64,000 nucleotides of DNA. Source: Brachybacterium halotolerans. Lineage in GTDB: Bacteria; Actinomycetota; Actinomycetes; Actinomycetales; Dermabacteraceae. Numbering within the stretch: the first letter of the stretch is position 1; every line of letters starts with the position of its first letter. The notes below the pieces were generated by a model. The model ran no database searches. It saw nothing but the letters and a program-made list of their open reading frames with translations, and was not told the origin of the DNA. Below, piece by piece: positions 55,411-63,888 of the stretch. The stretch covers positions 813,963 to 877,962 of the forward strand of contig NZ_JAEDAJ010000001.1 of assembly GCF_016623465.1 (NCBI RefSeq). The letters run 5' to 3'. The position numbers and the translations under genes are program-made.

Positions 55411-55791
55411 TCAGGCGGCGTCGACGCTGCCCTCGGGGAGCTCGAGCGACTGCCCCTCGGTGATGCGGGGGCTCGAGAGGCCGTTGAGCGAACGCATCTC
55501 GCGCACGAAGTCCTGCGGGTCCTCCCCGGCGGGCGCGTACTGCTCGGCGTAGTCGCTGAGGGTGTCCCCCGCCTGCACGGTCACGGTGACCGGCTCCTGC
55601 GGATCGCCCGCGAAGGCGGAGGGGACGCCGAGGACGAGGACGCCCAGCAGGGCGACGAGGATCCCCGCGAGGAACGCGATGGCGGCCAGCAGGATGCGGC
55701 CGCGACGGGTGAGCTGCAGTCGAACACCCTTGCGAGCAGAGGCCTGCTCGGCGTGGGCCGAAGAGGTGGGGAGGGGAAGCATGGTGGCCAT
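55411..55791 (-). CDS. LysM membrane protein, probable SOS-induced division inhibitor
   Basis: A 126-residue protein with a cytoplasmic N terminus, one membrane helix (about 35-60, ILLAAIAFLAGILVALLGVL) and a C-terminal LysM domain (VTVQAGDTLSDYAEQY...ITEGQSLEL, about 67-120). Size, layout and divergence from lexA match the YneA/DivS/ChiZ group (for example mycobacterial Rv2719c), which blocks division or modifies the wall during DNA damage. The ATG at 55791 has GGAG about 9 nt upstream. Promoter TTGCGT, 17 bp, TACAGT is followed by an SOS box. Inhibitory action is inferred from the family. Confidence 0.82.
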   Translation of the reverse strand: MATMLPLPTSSAHAEQASARKGVRLQLTRRGRILLAAIAFLAGILVALLGVLVLGVPSAFAGDPQEPVTVTVQAGDTLSDYAEQYAPAGEDPQDFVREMRSLNGLSSPRITEGQSLELPEGSVDAA

Positions 55792-55810
55792 TGTCCGAAC
55801 TCCTGTTCGA

Positions 55811-55826
55811 TCGAATACGTGTACGA
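55811..55826. promoter_or_regulatory. SOS (LexA) box near the LysM gene
   Basis: TCGAATACGTGTACGA, an imperfect palindrome matching the actinobacterial SOS consensus (TCGAAC, 4 nt, GTTCGA). It overlaps the predicted transcription start of the LysM gene. Confidence 0.65.
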
Positions 55827-55854
55827 CTGTAGGCCCGTCGTGCGCGACACGCAA
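55826..55854 (-). promoter_or_regulatory. Promoter of the LysM gene
   Basis: On the minus strand TTGCGT (55854-55849), 17 bp, TACAGT (55831-55826), with the SOS box directly downstream. Confidence 0.6.
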
Positions 55855-55862
55855 GACCTTTC

Positions 55863-55878
55863 TCGAACACATGTTTGG
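55863..55878. promoter_or_regulatory. SOS (LexA) box near lexA
   Basis: TCGAACACATGTTTGG, close to the consensus palindrome. Its last bases overlap the -35 hexamer of the lexA promoter. Confidence 0.8.
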
Positions 55879-55903
55879 AATCAAGCCGCCCGACGCCTAG
55901 GCT
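55875..55903 (+). promoter_or_regulatory. lexA promoter
   Basis: TTGGAA (55875-55880), 17 bp, TAGGCT (55898-55903). The overlap with the SOS box explains autorepression. Confidence 0.65.
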
Positions 55904-55961
55904 GAGCGACGAGTCCCACTGAATCGCAGGGGTGGGACAGACGAAGCGAGGAGCCGCTCAG

Positions 55962-56642
55962 ATGACCCCGACGACCCCTGGTCCCGACCTGACCGACGAC
56001 GGCCTCACCGCGCGCCAGCGACGGATCCTCGAGACGATCACCGCCGCCATCGAGCGCCACGGCTACCCGCCGACCATGCGCGAGATCGGCGATGCCGTCG
56101 GCCTCACCTCCCCCTCCTCCGTCTCCCATCAGCTCCAGGCGCTCGAGCGCAAGGGCTTCCTGCGCCGCGATCCGAAGCGCCCGCGCGCGCTCGAGGTGGT
56201 GCTGCCCGATGACGCCGGCGAGCCGACCCTCGCGCCCGTCGAGGCGATCGGCGCCGCCGCGTCATCCGCATCGGTGAGCGTGCCGCTCGTCGGCCGGATC
56301 GCCGCCGGCATCCCGATCACCGCCGAGGAGCAGGTGGAGGACGTCTTCACCCTCCCCCAGCAGCTCGTGGGCGACGGGGAGCTGTTCCTGCTGCAGGTCG
56401 TCGGGGACTCGATGGTCGACGCCGCGATCTGCGACGGCGACTGGGTCGTCGTGCGCTCGCAGCCGGTCGCGCAGAAGGGCGAGATCGTGGCGGCGATGAT
56501 CGACGGGGAGGCGACGGTCAAGACCTTCGCACAGAGCGACGGCCACGTCTGGCTGATGCCGCACAACCCCGCGTTCGCCCCGATCCTGGGCGACCACGCC
56601 GAGATCCTCGGCAAGGTCGTCGCGGTGCTGCGCGCCGTCTGA
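55962..56642 (+). CDS. lexA: SOS repressor LexA
   Basis: Represses DNA-damage genes until RecA-stimulated self-cleavage. In 226 residues, the winged helix ([39 protein letters not shown], about 15-70) is followed by the cleavage site Ala115-Gly116 and the Ser150/Lys187 catalytic pair (GDSM, EATVKTF). The ATG at 55962 has GAGGAG upstream; an in-frame GTG at 55932 is less suitable. It controls itself and the divergent LysM gene. Confidence 0.97.
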   Translation: MTPTTPGPDLTDDGLTARQRRILETITAAIERHGYPPTMREIGDAVGLTSPSSVSHQLQALERKGFLRRDPKRPRALEVVLPDDAGEPTLAPVEAIGAAASSASVSVPLVGRIAAGIPITAEEQVEDVFTLPQQLVGDGELFLLQVVGDSMVDAAICDGDWVVVRSQPVAQKGEIVAAMIDGEATVKTFAQSDGHVWLMPHNPAFAPILGDHAEILGKVVAVLRAV

Positions 56643-56663
56643 CGCGCGCCCATCGCCCCGCGC

Positions 56664-58688
56664 TCACTCCCCCGCGCGGGCCAGTCGTCCAAGGGCGGCG
56701 AGGGCGACCTCGGGATCCTGCGTGGGCCACAGCGGCGGCATCGCCTCGCGCAGCACGGCCCCGTAGCGCTTGGTGCGCAGACGCGGGTCGAGCACCGCGA
56801 CCATGCCGCGGTCCTCGTGCGAGCGGATCAGTCGCCCTGCCCCCTGCGCGAGCAGCAGCGAGGCGTGGCGCACCGAGACCTGCATGAACCCGCTGCCGCC
56901 CTCCGCGTCCGCCCGCTCGGAGCGCGCGGAGGTCAGCGGATCGTCGGGACGCGGGAACGGCAGACGGTCGATGGTCACCAGGCGGCAGGTGCGTCCCTGC
57001 ACGTCCACGCCCTGCCACAGCCCGATGGTCCCGAACAGGCTCGCGGTGTCGTCGCCGCGGAACTGCTCGACGAGCCGGGGCAGGGAGTCCTCCCCCTGCA
57101 GGCCGATGGGAAGGTCGAGCCGCGCGCGCACGTGCTCGGCGGCGGCCTCCGCTCCTCGCCGCGAGGAGAACAGGCAGAGCGCCCCGCCGTGCGAGGCCTC
57201 GACGAGCTCGGTGAGGTGGTCGAGCATCGCGAGCGACGGGCCCTCACGGCCGGGCGCGGGCAGGTGGGAGGCGACGTAGAGGATCCCCTGGCGGCGATAG
57301 TCGAAGGGGCTGCCCACGTCGATCCCCGCCCAGGCGCTGCGGTCCTCGAGCGGGGGGACGTCCTCGGCGTCCATGCGTCGGCGCGAGCCCAGGCCGATGG
57401 CGCGGGCGGGCGGCTCGAAGCGTCCGCCCAGGGCGAGCGTCGCGGAGGTGAGCACGGCGGTGGTGTCCTCGAGGATGCGTCCGCGCATGGCGCCCGCGAC
57501 GTCGAGCGGGGCGACCTGGAGGCTCGAGCGGCCGGTGCGCTCGGAGTGGGAGACCGAGACGACGTCGTCCTCGTCGGGCGCGGTGAGGCGCTCGCAGACA
57601 TCGACGATCTCCTGCAGGTTCGCGCGCACCGCCTTGCGGGCGCCGGCCGCGGTCGGTGCGTCGCCGCCCGCGTCCTTGGCGTCGGCGTGCGCGCCGCGCG
57701 CCTCCGTGCGCAGGTGCGTGAGGGCGTCGGTGGCGGCTGTGGGCAGGGCGCCCATGACGCGTCCGTCGGGCAGCTCGGGCAGGACCGTGTTCAGCTCCTC
57801 GCCGGCGTCGTCGAGGGCGGTCGCGGCGACGCCGAGACCGCGCAGCTCGCGCACGGCTCCGCGCACCATGCCCACGGTCAGCTGGTCGGTGACGGCGCTC
57901 GTCACGCGAGCGGTGAGCTCGTGCGCCTCGTCGAAGACCACGGCGTCGTGGTCGGGGATGATGCCGTGGTTGTCGAAGGAGTCGATCGCGAGCAGCGCGT
58001 GATTGGTGACCACGAGGTCGACCTCACGGGCGACGGCGCGGTTGCGCTCGGCGAAGCACTGGTCCACGAGCGGGCAGTGCCCTCCCAGGCACTGCGAGCC
58101 GGTCACCGAGACCTGGTGCCAGGCGCGGTCGGAGACGGGCATGTCCAGATCGTCGCGGTCGCCGGTGTCGGTGAGCGCAGACCACTCGCGCAGCCGCTTC
58201 ACCTGCTCCCCGAGGCGTTCGGAGGAGCCGCTCGCGGGATCGGCGGCGGTCTGGGAGAAGAGCGCCCCGGGGTCGATGTCGCTCGGGTAGCCGCCGTCGA
58301 TCTTGTGCAGGCACAGGTAGTTCCCGCGCCCCTTGAGCAGGGAGAAGGTGGGGGTGCGCGGGAGGTGCGGGGCGAGCGCCTCGACGATGCGCGGGAGGTC
58401 CTTGCGCACGATCTGCGACTGCAGGGCGATGGTCGCCGTGGAGATCACGACCGGCCGTCCCGTCACGACCGCGTGGCGCAGTGCGGGCACGAGGTACGCG
58501 AGTGATTTACCCGTGCCGGTGCCGGCCTGGACCAGCAGGTGACGCTGACCCTCGAGGGCCGTGTCGACCGCGTTCGCCATCCGGGTCTGGCCCTCGCGGC
58601 GCGTCCCCTCCAGGCCCGCCACGGCGGCGTCCATGAGCACGTCGAGATCGGCGATCGGCGACGCGGAGGCTTCACGGGCGGCAGGCAC
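56664..58688 (-). CDS. DinG/XPD-family Fe-S DNA helicase
   Basis: A superfamily II 5'-3' helicase that unwinds forked or R-loop structures in repair. In 674 residues: Walker A AGTGTGKS (55-62), four cysteines of the [4Fe-4S] cluster (Cys126, Cys200, Cys205, Cys211), DEAH box 253-256, and C-terminal motifs ALCLFSSRRGAEAA and LWQGVDVQGRTCRLVTIDRLPF. The exonuclease domain found in some DinG proteins is absent. TAGGGT is exactly 6 nt before the GTG at 58688, a leaderless pattern. It converges on lexA, but no SOS box is visible at its start. Confidence 0.92.
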   Translation of the reverse strand: MPAAREASASPIADLDVLMDAAVAGLEGTRREGQTRMANAVDTALEGQRHLLVQAGTGTGKSLAYLVPALRHAVVTGRPVVISTATIALQSQIVRKDLPRIVEALAPHLPRTPTFSLLKGRGNYLCLHKIDGGYPSDIDPGALFSQTAADPASGSSERLGEQVKRLREWSALTDTGDRDDLDMPVSDRAWHQVSVTGSQCLGGHCPLVDQCFAERNRAVAREVDLVVTNHALLAIDSFDNHGIIPDHDAVVFDEAHELTARVTSAVTDQLTVGMVRGAVRELRGLGVAATALDDAGEELNTVLPELPDGRVMGALPTAATDALTHLRTEARGAHADAKDAGGDAPTAAGARKAVRANLQEIVDVCERLTAPDEDDVVSVSHSERTGRSSLQVAPLDVAGAMRGRILEDTTAVLTSATLALGGRFEPPARAIGLGSRRRMDAEDVPPLEDRSAWAGIDVGSPFDYRRQGILYVASHLPAPGREGPSLAMLDHLTELVEASHGGALCLFSSRRGAEAAAEHVRARLDLPIGLQGEDSLPRLVEQFRGDDTASLFGTIGLWQGVDVQGRTCRLVTIDRLPFPRPDDPLTSARSERADAEGGSGFMQVSVRHASLLLAQGAGRLIRSHEDRGMVAVLDPRLRTKRYGAVLREAMPPLWPTQDPEVALAALGRLARAGE

Positions 58689-58812
58689 CGGCCCACCCTA
58701 GCCGCGGGCCGTGCGCGCATCGCCGAGGCGCGTCGGGGGCCGCGGAGGTGACGCGTCACGTCGGCCGGGGAGGGGCCGATGTCCTCGGGAGCGGCCCCTC
58801 AGGCACAGCGCC

Positions 58813-60345
58813 TCAGGCGTCGACGAGCGACCGGATCTCCGCGGCGAGCGCGGAGTCGACCCGCGCGTGCAGGCGCGTGCCCTCGGGCAGGTGCTCCTCG
58901 CCGAGGATCTCCCCCGTCGAGTGGGCGCGCGAGACGAGGTCGCCGCGCGTGTACGGCACGACCGTGTCGATCTCGACGGCCGGCCGCGGGAGGCGCTCGG
59001 CGATGAGGTCGCGCAGCTCGTCGACCCCCTCGCCCGTGCGCGCGGAGACCACGGCGGACTCCCCCGCCAGGCTGCGCAGGCGCGCGATCGTCTCGGGCGT
59101 CGCGATGTCGGCCTTGTTCAGCACGATGATCTCGGGGACGTCGAAACCGTCGATGTCGGCGAGCACACCGCGCACCGCCCGGATCTGGCCCTCGGGATCG
59201 GGATGCGAGGCATCCACCACGTGGAGCAGCAGGTCGGCGTCGCCGACCTCCTCGAGGGTGGAGCGGAACGCCTCGACGAGCTCCGTGGGCAGGTGTCGCA
59301 CGAAGCCCACCGTGTCGGCGTAGGTGAACTCGCGGCCGTCGGGCGTCTGGGCCCGTCGGACCGTCGGGTCCAGCGTCGCGAACAGGGCGTTCTCCACGAG
59401 GACGCCGGCGCTCGTGAGCCGGTTCAGCAGCGAGGACTTCCCGGCGTTCGTGTAGCCGGCGATCGCGACGGCGGGCACCTCGCGGCGGTGGCGGTCGGCG
59501 CGCTTGGCCTCGCGGCTCGGGGCCATGTCCCTGATCTCGCGGCGCAGCTTGGACATCCGCGTGCGGATGCGACGGCGGTCCAGCTCGATCTTCGTCTCGC
59601 CGGGTCCGCGCGAGCCCATGCCGGCGCCGCCCGCGGCGACGCGCCCGCCGGCCTGACGGGACATGGACTCGCCCCAGCCGCGCAGGCGCGGCAGCAGGTA
59701 TTCGAGCTGCGCGAGCTCGACCTGCGCCTTGCCCTCGCGGGACTTGGCGTGCTGGGCGAAGATGTCGAGGATCAGCGCGGTGCGGTCGACGACCTTGACC
59801 TTGACGATGTCCTCGAGGGCTCGGCGCTGGCTGGGCGCGAGCTCGCCGTCGGCCACGACGGTGTCCGCACCGGTCTCGGCAACGATCTCGGCGAGCTCCG
59901 CGGCCTTGCCCTTGCCCAGGAAGGTCGCGGGGTCGGGGTGCTGGCGGCGCTGCATGACGCCGTCGAGCACCTCGGAGCCGGCGGTCTCGGCGAGCGCGGC
60001 GAGCTCCCGCAGGCTGTTCTCGGCGTCATCGGAGTTGCCGGAGGTGTAGATGCCGGCGAGGACCACGCGCTCGAGGCGCAGCTGGCGGTACTCGACCTCG
60101 GTGACGTCCTCGATGTCCGTGCGGATGCCCGCGACGCGGCGCAGGGCGCGGCGGTCGGCGAGGTCGAGCTGCTCGCCGTCGGTGTCCGAGGCGTAGGTGA
60201 CGGCGGAGACGGAGGCGTCGCCGCGCGCGAGGATCCGACGGGTCAGGGGGTCGCTGCTCGTGCGCTCGTCCGCTCCGGCGACCTCCTCGCCGCCGTGCTC
60301 CTGCGCGGGGGCGTTCTCGGAATCCGGGTGAAAAGCGATCGGCAC
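58813..60345 (-). CDS. hflX: Ribosome-splitting GTPase HflX
   Basis: A GTPase that rescues stalled ribosomes by splitting the subunits. In 510 residues the N-terminal HflX domain (LRELAALAETAGSEVLDGVM, then HPDPATFLGKGKAAEL) leads to the coiled linker (GMGSRGPGETKIELDRRRIRTRMSKLRREI) and the G domain with G1 GYTNAGKSSLL, G3 DTVGFVRHLP and G4 LNKADI. The GTG at 60345 is preferred: AAGAAGG lies upstream and the frame continuing to 60429 looks like leader. TAACGA about 65 nt upstream may be the -10. Confidence 0.93.
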   Translation of the reverse strand: MPIAFHPDSENAPAQEHGGEEVAGADERTSSDPLTRRILARGDASVSAVTYASDTDGEQLDLADRRALRRVAGIRTDIEDVTEVEYRQLRLERVVLAGIYTSGNSDDAENSLRELAALAETAGSEVLDGVMQRRQHPDPATFLGKGKAAELAEIVAETGADTVVADGELAPSQRRALEDIVKVKVVDRTALILDIFAQHAKSREGKAQVELAQLEYLLPRLRGWGESMSRQAGGRVAAGGAGMGSRGPGETKIELDRRRIRTRMSKLRREIRDMAPSREAKRADRHRREVPAVAIAGYTNAGKSSLLNRLTSAGVLVENALFATLDPTVRRAQTPDGREFTYADTVGFVRHLPTELVEAFRSTLEEVGDADLLLHVVDASHPDPEGQIRAVRGVLADIDGFDVPEIIVLNKADIATPETIARLRSLAGESAVVSARTGEGVDELRDLIAERLPRPAVEIDTVVPYTRGDLVSRAHSTGEILGEEHLPEGTRLHARVDSALAAEIRSLVDA

Positions 60346-60513
60346 GGTGGCGGCCTTCTTCCTGTGGGGTGCGTCGGGCGGGTGCTGCGGGGATCCGCCA
60401 GGGCGGATCGTTAGCATCAAGAATCCCACGGCGCGGCGCGCGGGGCGAGAGATTTATGCCCAGGGCGCATCGGCCGACGCGGTCCCGGCGCGCCGGATGC
60501 GTACGCTGTGTCC

Positions 60514-61131
60514 GTGTCCGAGCACTACTTCTCCCCCACCAGCGCGACCGACGCCTCCCGCCTGCCGCTGACCGCGCGGCTCGCGGGCGCCGAGAGGGAC
60601 CTCTTCACCTCCCGCGCGGTGTTCTCCGCACGCGGGCTGGACAAGGCGACCGCGGTGCTCCTGGACCGTCTGGACACGCTCGCCCCGGTGCCGTCCGGGG
60701 CGCGGATGCTGGATCTGGGCTGCGGGTGGGGGCCGATCGCGCTCAGCGCCGCGCTGCTCCACCCGGACGCAGACGTCTGGGCGGTCGACGTCTCCGAGCG
60801 CGCCCGCGAGATCACCGCGGAGAACGCCGAGCGACTGGGTCTGCGGTTGCGTGTCGCCGCACCCGACGACGTCCCCTCCGACCTGCTGTTCGACACCATC
60901 TGGTCGAACCCGCCCATCCGGATCGGCAAGCAGGAGCTGCACGATCTCCTGCTGCGCTGGTGCGGACGCCTCTCCGCGCAGGGGACCGCCGGCCTCGTGG
61001 TCGGCAAGAACCTCGGCGCGGATCCCCTGGCCGCATGGCTGGACGACCAGCTGCCGGGTCGCACGGTGCAGAAGGTCGCGAGCGCGAAGGGCTTCCGGAT
61101 CCTCGAGGTCGGACAGCTCGCGGGGTCCTGA
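60514..61131 (+). CDS. RsmC-like class I SAM methyltransferase
   Basis: A 205-residue methyltransferase corresponding to the catalytic half of RsmC/RlmG proteins: ERDLFTSRAVFSARGLDKAT, motif I LDLGCGWGPIALSAAL, then WAVDVSERAREI and the N-P-P-I motif WSNPPIRIGK typical of amino-group methylation of guanine in rRNA. The duplicated inactive N-domain of E. coli RsmC is absent, as in Gram-positive members. The GTG at 60514 is 6 nt after TACGCT, so it is probably leaderless; another GTG sits at 60508 directly after that hexamer. The rRNA target is inferred. Confidence 0.85.
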   Translation: MSEHYFSPTSATDASRLPLTARLAGAERDLFTSRAVFSARGLDKATAVLLDRLDTLAPVPSGARMLDLGCGWGPIALSAALLHPDADVWAVDVSERAREITAENAERLGLRLRVAAPDDVPSDLLFDTIWSNPPIRIGKQELHDLLLRWCGRLSAQGTAGLVVGKNLGADPLAAWLDDQLPGRTVQKVASAKGFRILEVGQLAGS

Positions 61132-61219
61132 GCGCACCCCTCCCGGGCGCATGCGAGCACGGCGCGCGATCCGACGCGATCCGATCTGCAGAGCGTGAGC
61201 CGCGCGGCATCCGATCGAG

Positions 61220-61276
61220 CGATCGGCTGCCGACCGGACGATCGGGAGCCGACCGGACGATCGATGGCCGATCGCC
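61220..61276. repeat. 19-bp tandem repeat between convergent genes
   Basis: Three copies of a 19-bp unit (core CGATCGG, then GCCGACCGGA) at 61220, 61239 and 61258; the third is degenerate. It lies between the stops of the methyltransferase gene and dapF, and GATCGG-type palindromes within may help termination. Confidence 0.75.
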
Positions 61277-61288
61277 CATCCGGACCGG

Positions 61289-62197
61289 TCAGGCGTGCGG
61301 GAGCGCGGTCTCCCCGTCGGCCACGAGCTGCGCGGGGCCGGCGAGGGTGACCTGGCCGTCCTCGGTGCGGGCGACCTCGAGGGTCCCGCCGGGCACGTCG
61401 ACCCGCCAGGGTCCGCTGCCGTCGTCCCCGGCCCAGAGGGCGGAGACCACGCCGACTGCCGCCGCACCCGTCCCGCAGGACTGGGTCTCGCCGACGCCCC
61501 GCTCGAAGACGCGCATCGCCACGTGCGCGGGACCGCGGCGGACGACGAACTCGATGTTCGCCCCGTGCTCGGGCTCGGGGTCGAGGCCCGGGCGGACGGT
61601 CAGGTCGAGATCCTCGAGGACCAGGTCCTCGGGCAGCTCGACGACCGCGTGGGGATTGCCCATGTCCGCGTCCCACGCGGGCAGCTCGCGCCCGGCGATG
61701 CGCACCGTGCGGGCGGGCCCGTCGGACACGCCGGCGGGGCCCATGCCCACGCGCACCTGCCAGGGGTCGCCCGGGGTCGGCGGATCCGCGAGGACCTCGA
61801 GGCGGCGCACGCCGGAGCGGGTCCAGATGTCCAGGGGCGCCTCGCCTCCGGGCAGGCGCCCGGCGCGCGAGAGGAAGGCGGCGAACACGCGCACGCCGTT
61901 CCCGCACATCTCGGCGATCGAGCCGTCGGCGTTGCGGTAGTCCATGAACCATTCGGGGGCGTCGGCGGGGGCGTCGATGCCGGCGGCGCGGGTGCGCACC
62001 ACGCGGATGACGCCGTCGCCTCCGATGCCGCCGCGACGGTCCGCGAGCGCCGCGACCACGGAGGCGTCGAGCGCGAGAGCGCCCTCCGGGTCGTCGAGGA
62101 CCACGAAGTCGTTGCGGGTGCCGTGCCCCTTGGTGAAGCGCAGCGCGAGGGGCGCGGAGGCGGTGACCGCGGAGGACTCGTCACGGTGTGTCGGCAT
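61289..62197 (-). CDS. dapF: Diaminopimelate epimerase
   Basis: Epimerises LL- to meso-diaminopimelate, the last step before its use in lysine and wall synthesis. In 302 residues, two pseudo-symmetric halves carry the catalytic thiols: Cys98 in NADGSIAEMCGNGVR and Cys241 in GETQSCGTGAAA. FTKGHGTRNDFVVLDD begins the fold. TAGGCT is 7 nt before the ATG at 62197 with no ribosome site (leaderless). Supports meso-DAP addition by MurE. It lies 10 nt after miaA. Confidence 0.96.
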   Translation of the reverse strand: MPTHRDESSAVTASAPLALRFTKGHGTRNDFVVLDDPEGALALDASVVAALADRRGGIGGDGVIRVVRTRAAGIDAPADAPEWFMDYRNADGSIAEMCGNGVRVFAAFLSRAGRLPGGEAPLDIWTRSGVRRLEVLADPPTPGDPWQVRVGMGPAGVSDGPARTVRIAGRELPAWDADMGNPHAVVELPEDLVLEDLDLTVRPGLDPEPEHGANIEFVVRRGPAHVAMRVFERGVGETQSCGTGAAAVGVVSALWAGDDGSGPWRVDVPGGTLEVARTEDGQVTLAGPAQLVADGETALPHA

Positions 62198-62207
62198 GCC
62201 CGGAAGC

Positions 62208-63149
62208 CTACGCGCGCACCTCCGCGCGATGCGCGGCGACGAGGTCCAGCGCACGTGCGAGGAGATCGTCGGAGGACGCCGGCAACCAGGCCACGCGCTC
62301 GTCGCGCCGGAACCAGGTGTCCTGCTTGCGCACCAGGCGCCGGGTCCCGGCGACGGTCGCGTCGATCGCCTCGCGGCAGGTCATGGCGTCGTCGAGGACT
62401 GCGAGCGCCTGCTCGTACCCGATCGCGCGGCGCGCGGTCGCGCCCTCGTCGAGCCCCTGCGCACGCAGGGCGTGGACCTCGTCGAGCAGTCCCTGCTCGA
62501 CCATCCGATCCACGCGCACCGCGACCCGTGCACGCAGGTTCTCGCGTTCGCGGTGCAGTCCGATCTGCAGCGTCGCGGGATCCAGGTGCTCGCGCCGCGG
62601 GAGGAAGGCGCGGAAGGATCCTCCGGTGATCTCGCCGACCTCGAGGGCGCGCACGATGCGTCGCGCGTCCTGCGCTCCGATCGCCGCGGCGGCCTCGGGA
62701 TCGGTGCGCTCGAGCTCGGCCCGCAGGGAGGCGACGCCCTCGTTCTCGGCGCGCCGCTCCAGTCGCGCACGGACCTCGGGATCCGTGGGCGGGAAGCGGA
62801 TGTCGTCGAGGAGGGCGCGCACGTACAGACCGGATCCGCCGACGACGACGGGCACGTGTCCGCGGGCGCGGATCTCCGTGATCGCCGCACGGGCCTCGCG
62901 CTGGTAGGCGGAGACGCTGGCCTCCTGCGTCACCTCGAGCACGTCCAGCAGATGGTGGGGGACGCGCTCGCGCTCGGCGGCGCCGACCTTCGCCGTGCCG
63001 ATGTCCATGCCGCGGTAGAGCTGCAGGGCGTCCGCGTTGACGATCTCGCCGTCCAGACTCTCGGCGAGGTCGAGGGCCAGGTCGGACTTGCCCGTGGCTG
63101 TCGCGCCGACGATCGCGACGATCGGCAGGTGCGGGGCGGGCGCGGGCAT
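62208..63149 (-). CDS. miaA: tRNA dimethylallyltransferase
   Basis: Transfers a dimethylallyl group to A37 of tRNAs reading UNN codons. In 313 residues: P-loop GATATGKSD (15-23), DALQLYRGMDIGTAK (the usual Ser after Asp is Ala), VPHHLLDVL, PVVVGGSGLYVRALLD, and the C-terminal RQDTWFRR-like segment (RKQDTWFRRDERVAW). TACAGT is 7 nt before the ATG at 63149, suggesting a leaderless transcript. Upstream in the other direction lies the YbjN-like gene. Confidence 0.95.
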   Translation of the reverse strand: MPAPAPHLPIVAIVGATATGKSDLALDLAESLDGEIVNADALQLYRGMDIGTAKVGAAERERVPHHLLDVLEVTQEASVSAYQREARAAITEIRARGHVPVVVGGSGLYVRALLDDIRFPPTDPEVRARLERRAENEGVASLRAELERTDPEAAAAIGAQDARRIVRALEVGEITGGSFRAFLPRREHLDPATLQIGLHRERENLRARVAVRVDRMVEQGLLDEVHALRAQGLDEGATARRAIGYEQALAVLDDAMTCREAIDATVAGTRRLVRKQDTWFRRDERVAWLPASSDDLLARALDLVAAHRAEVRA

Positions 63150-63258
63150 GCTGCGCACTGTACCCGGAGTGCCGTGGACAACCCCCGCGGTGCCCTCGCG
63201 CGCGCAAGGGGCTAGTGTGGGGCCCGTCCCGATCGCCCCTACGTCCACGAGGTTCCAG

Positions 63259-63741
63259 GTGACACAGCAGCAGGCCTCCTCCGCCACCGCGTCGATGGAG
63301 GGTCTGGACCCGATCAGCACCGACCGCGTCGAGGCGGCGCTGTCCGGCCACGGCTACGCCTTCGTGGAGGACACCGATCATCCCGAGGTGCTGCGCGCGC
63401 GGTTCGACGACTACCGCTTCCAGTTCATGCTCACCGGCGAGGCCGGGAGCGTGCTGCAGATCCGCGGCCGCTGGAACCGCTCCGTCTCGCGCGCCCACAA
63501 GCCCGAGATGCTCAAGCTCTGCAACGAGTGGAACATGAGCCGCGTCTGGCCCAAGGTGTACGTGCGACGCGAGTCCGAGGGCCTGCTGGGGCTGTACGGC
63601 GAGGTCACCTCCGACTTCAGCTCGGGCGCCTCCGATCAGCAGATCGACCGCGCGATCGAGTGCGGGCTGCGCACCGTCATCGCGTTCTTCCACGAGCTCG
63701 AGGAGCGCCTGGGCGCGGAGGTCGACGAGCTCGACGACTGA
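63259..63741 (+). CDS. YbjN domain protein
   Basis: A 160-residue cytoplasmic protein with a YbjN / type III secretion chaperone-like fold: ALSGHGYAFVEDTDHPEVLRARF, FQFMLTGEAGSVLQIRGRWN, LKLCNEWNMSRVWPKVYVR, then EVTSDFSSGASDQQIDRAIE. Actinobacteria often have two such genes in tandem; the function is unknown. GAGG lies 6 nt before the GTG at 63259; an ATG 12 codons in is an alternative. TAGTGT at 63213-63218 is a possible -10. Confidence 0.8.
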   Translation: MTQQQASSATASMEGLDPISTDRVEAALSGHGYAFVEDTDHPEVLRARFDDYRFQFMLTGEAGSVLQIRGRWNRSVSRAHKPEMLKLCNEWNMSRVWPKVYVRRESEGLLGLYGEVTSDFSSGASDQQIDRAIECGLRTVIAFFHELEERLGAEVDELDD

Positions 63742-63816
63742 GCCCGCCCGCTCGGGGGATCCGCCTCGGGAGCTTGGGGCCGACCGCGCTGGCGTCCGTG
63801 CCGCAACACCGCGTAC

Positions 63817-63888
63817 GTGCCGATCGCCGAGGCCGTCCAGAAGATCCTCGACGAGAACCATGACGACCTGCAGGAGGTGATCGGCTGA
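63817..63888 (+). other. Short ORF or gene remnant coupled to the phosphodiesterase gene
   Basis: From a GTG at 63817 the frame reads a 23-residue amphipathic helix (VPIAEAVQKILDENHDDLQE and three more residues) and its stop overlaps the next ATG (TGATG). The frame is open upstream to the YbjN stop. The helix looks like a genuine protein C terminus, so this may be the end of a decayed gene or a small coupling ORF. Unrecognised. Confidence 0.35.
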
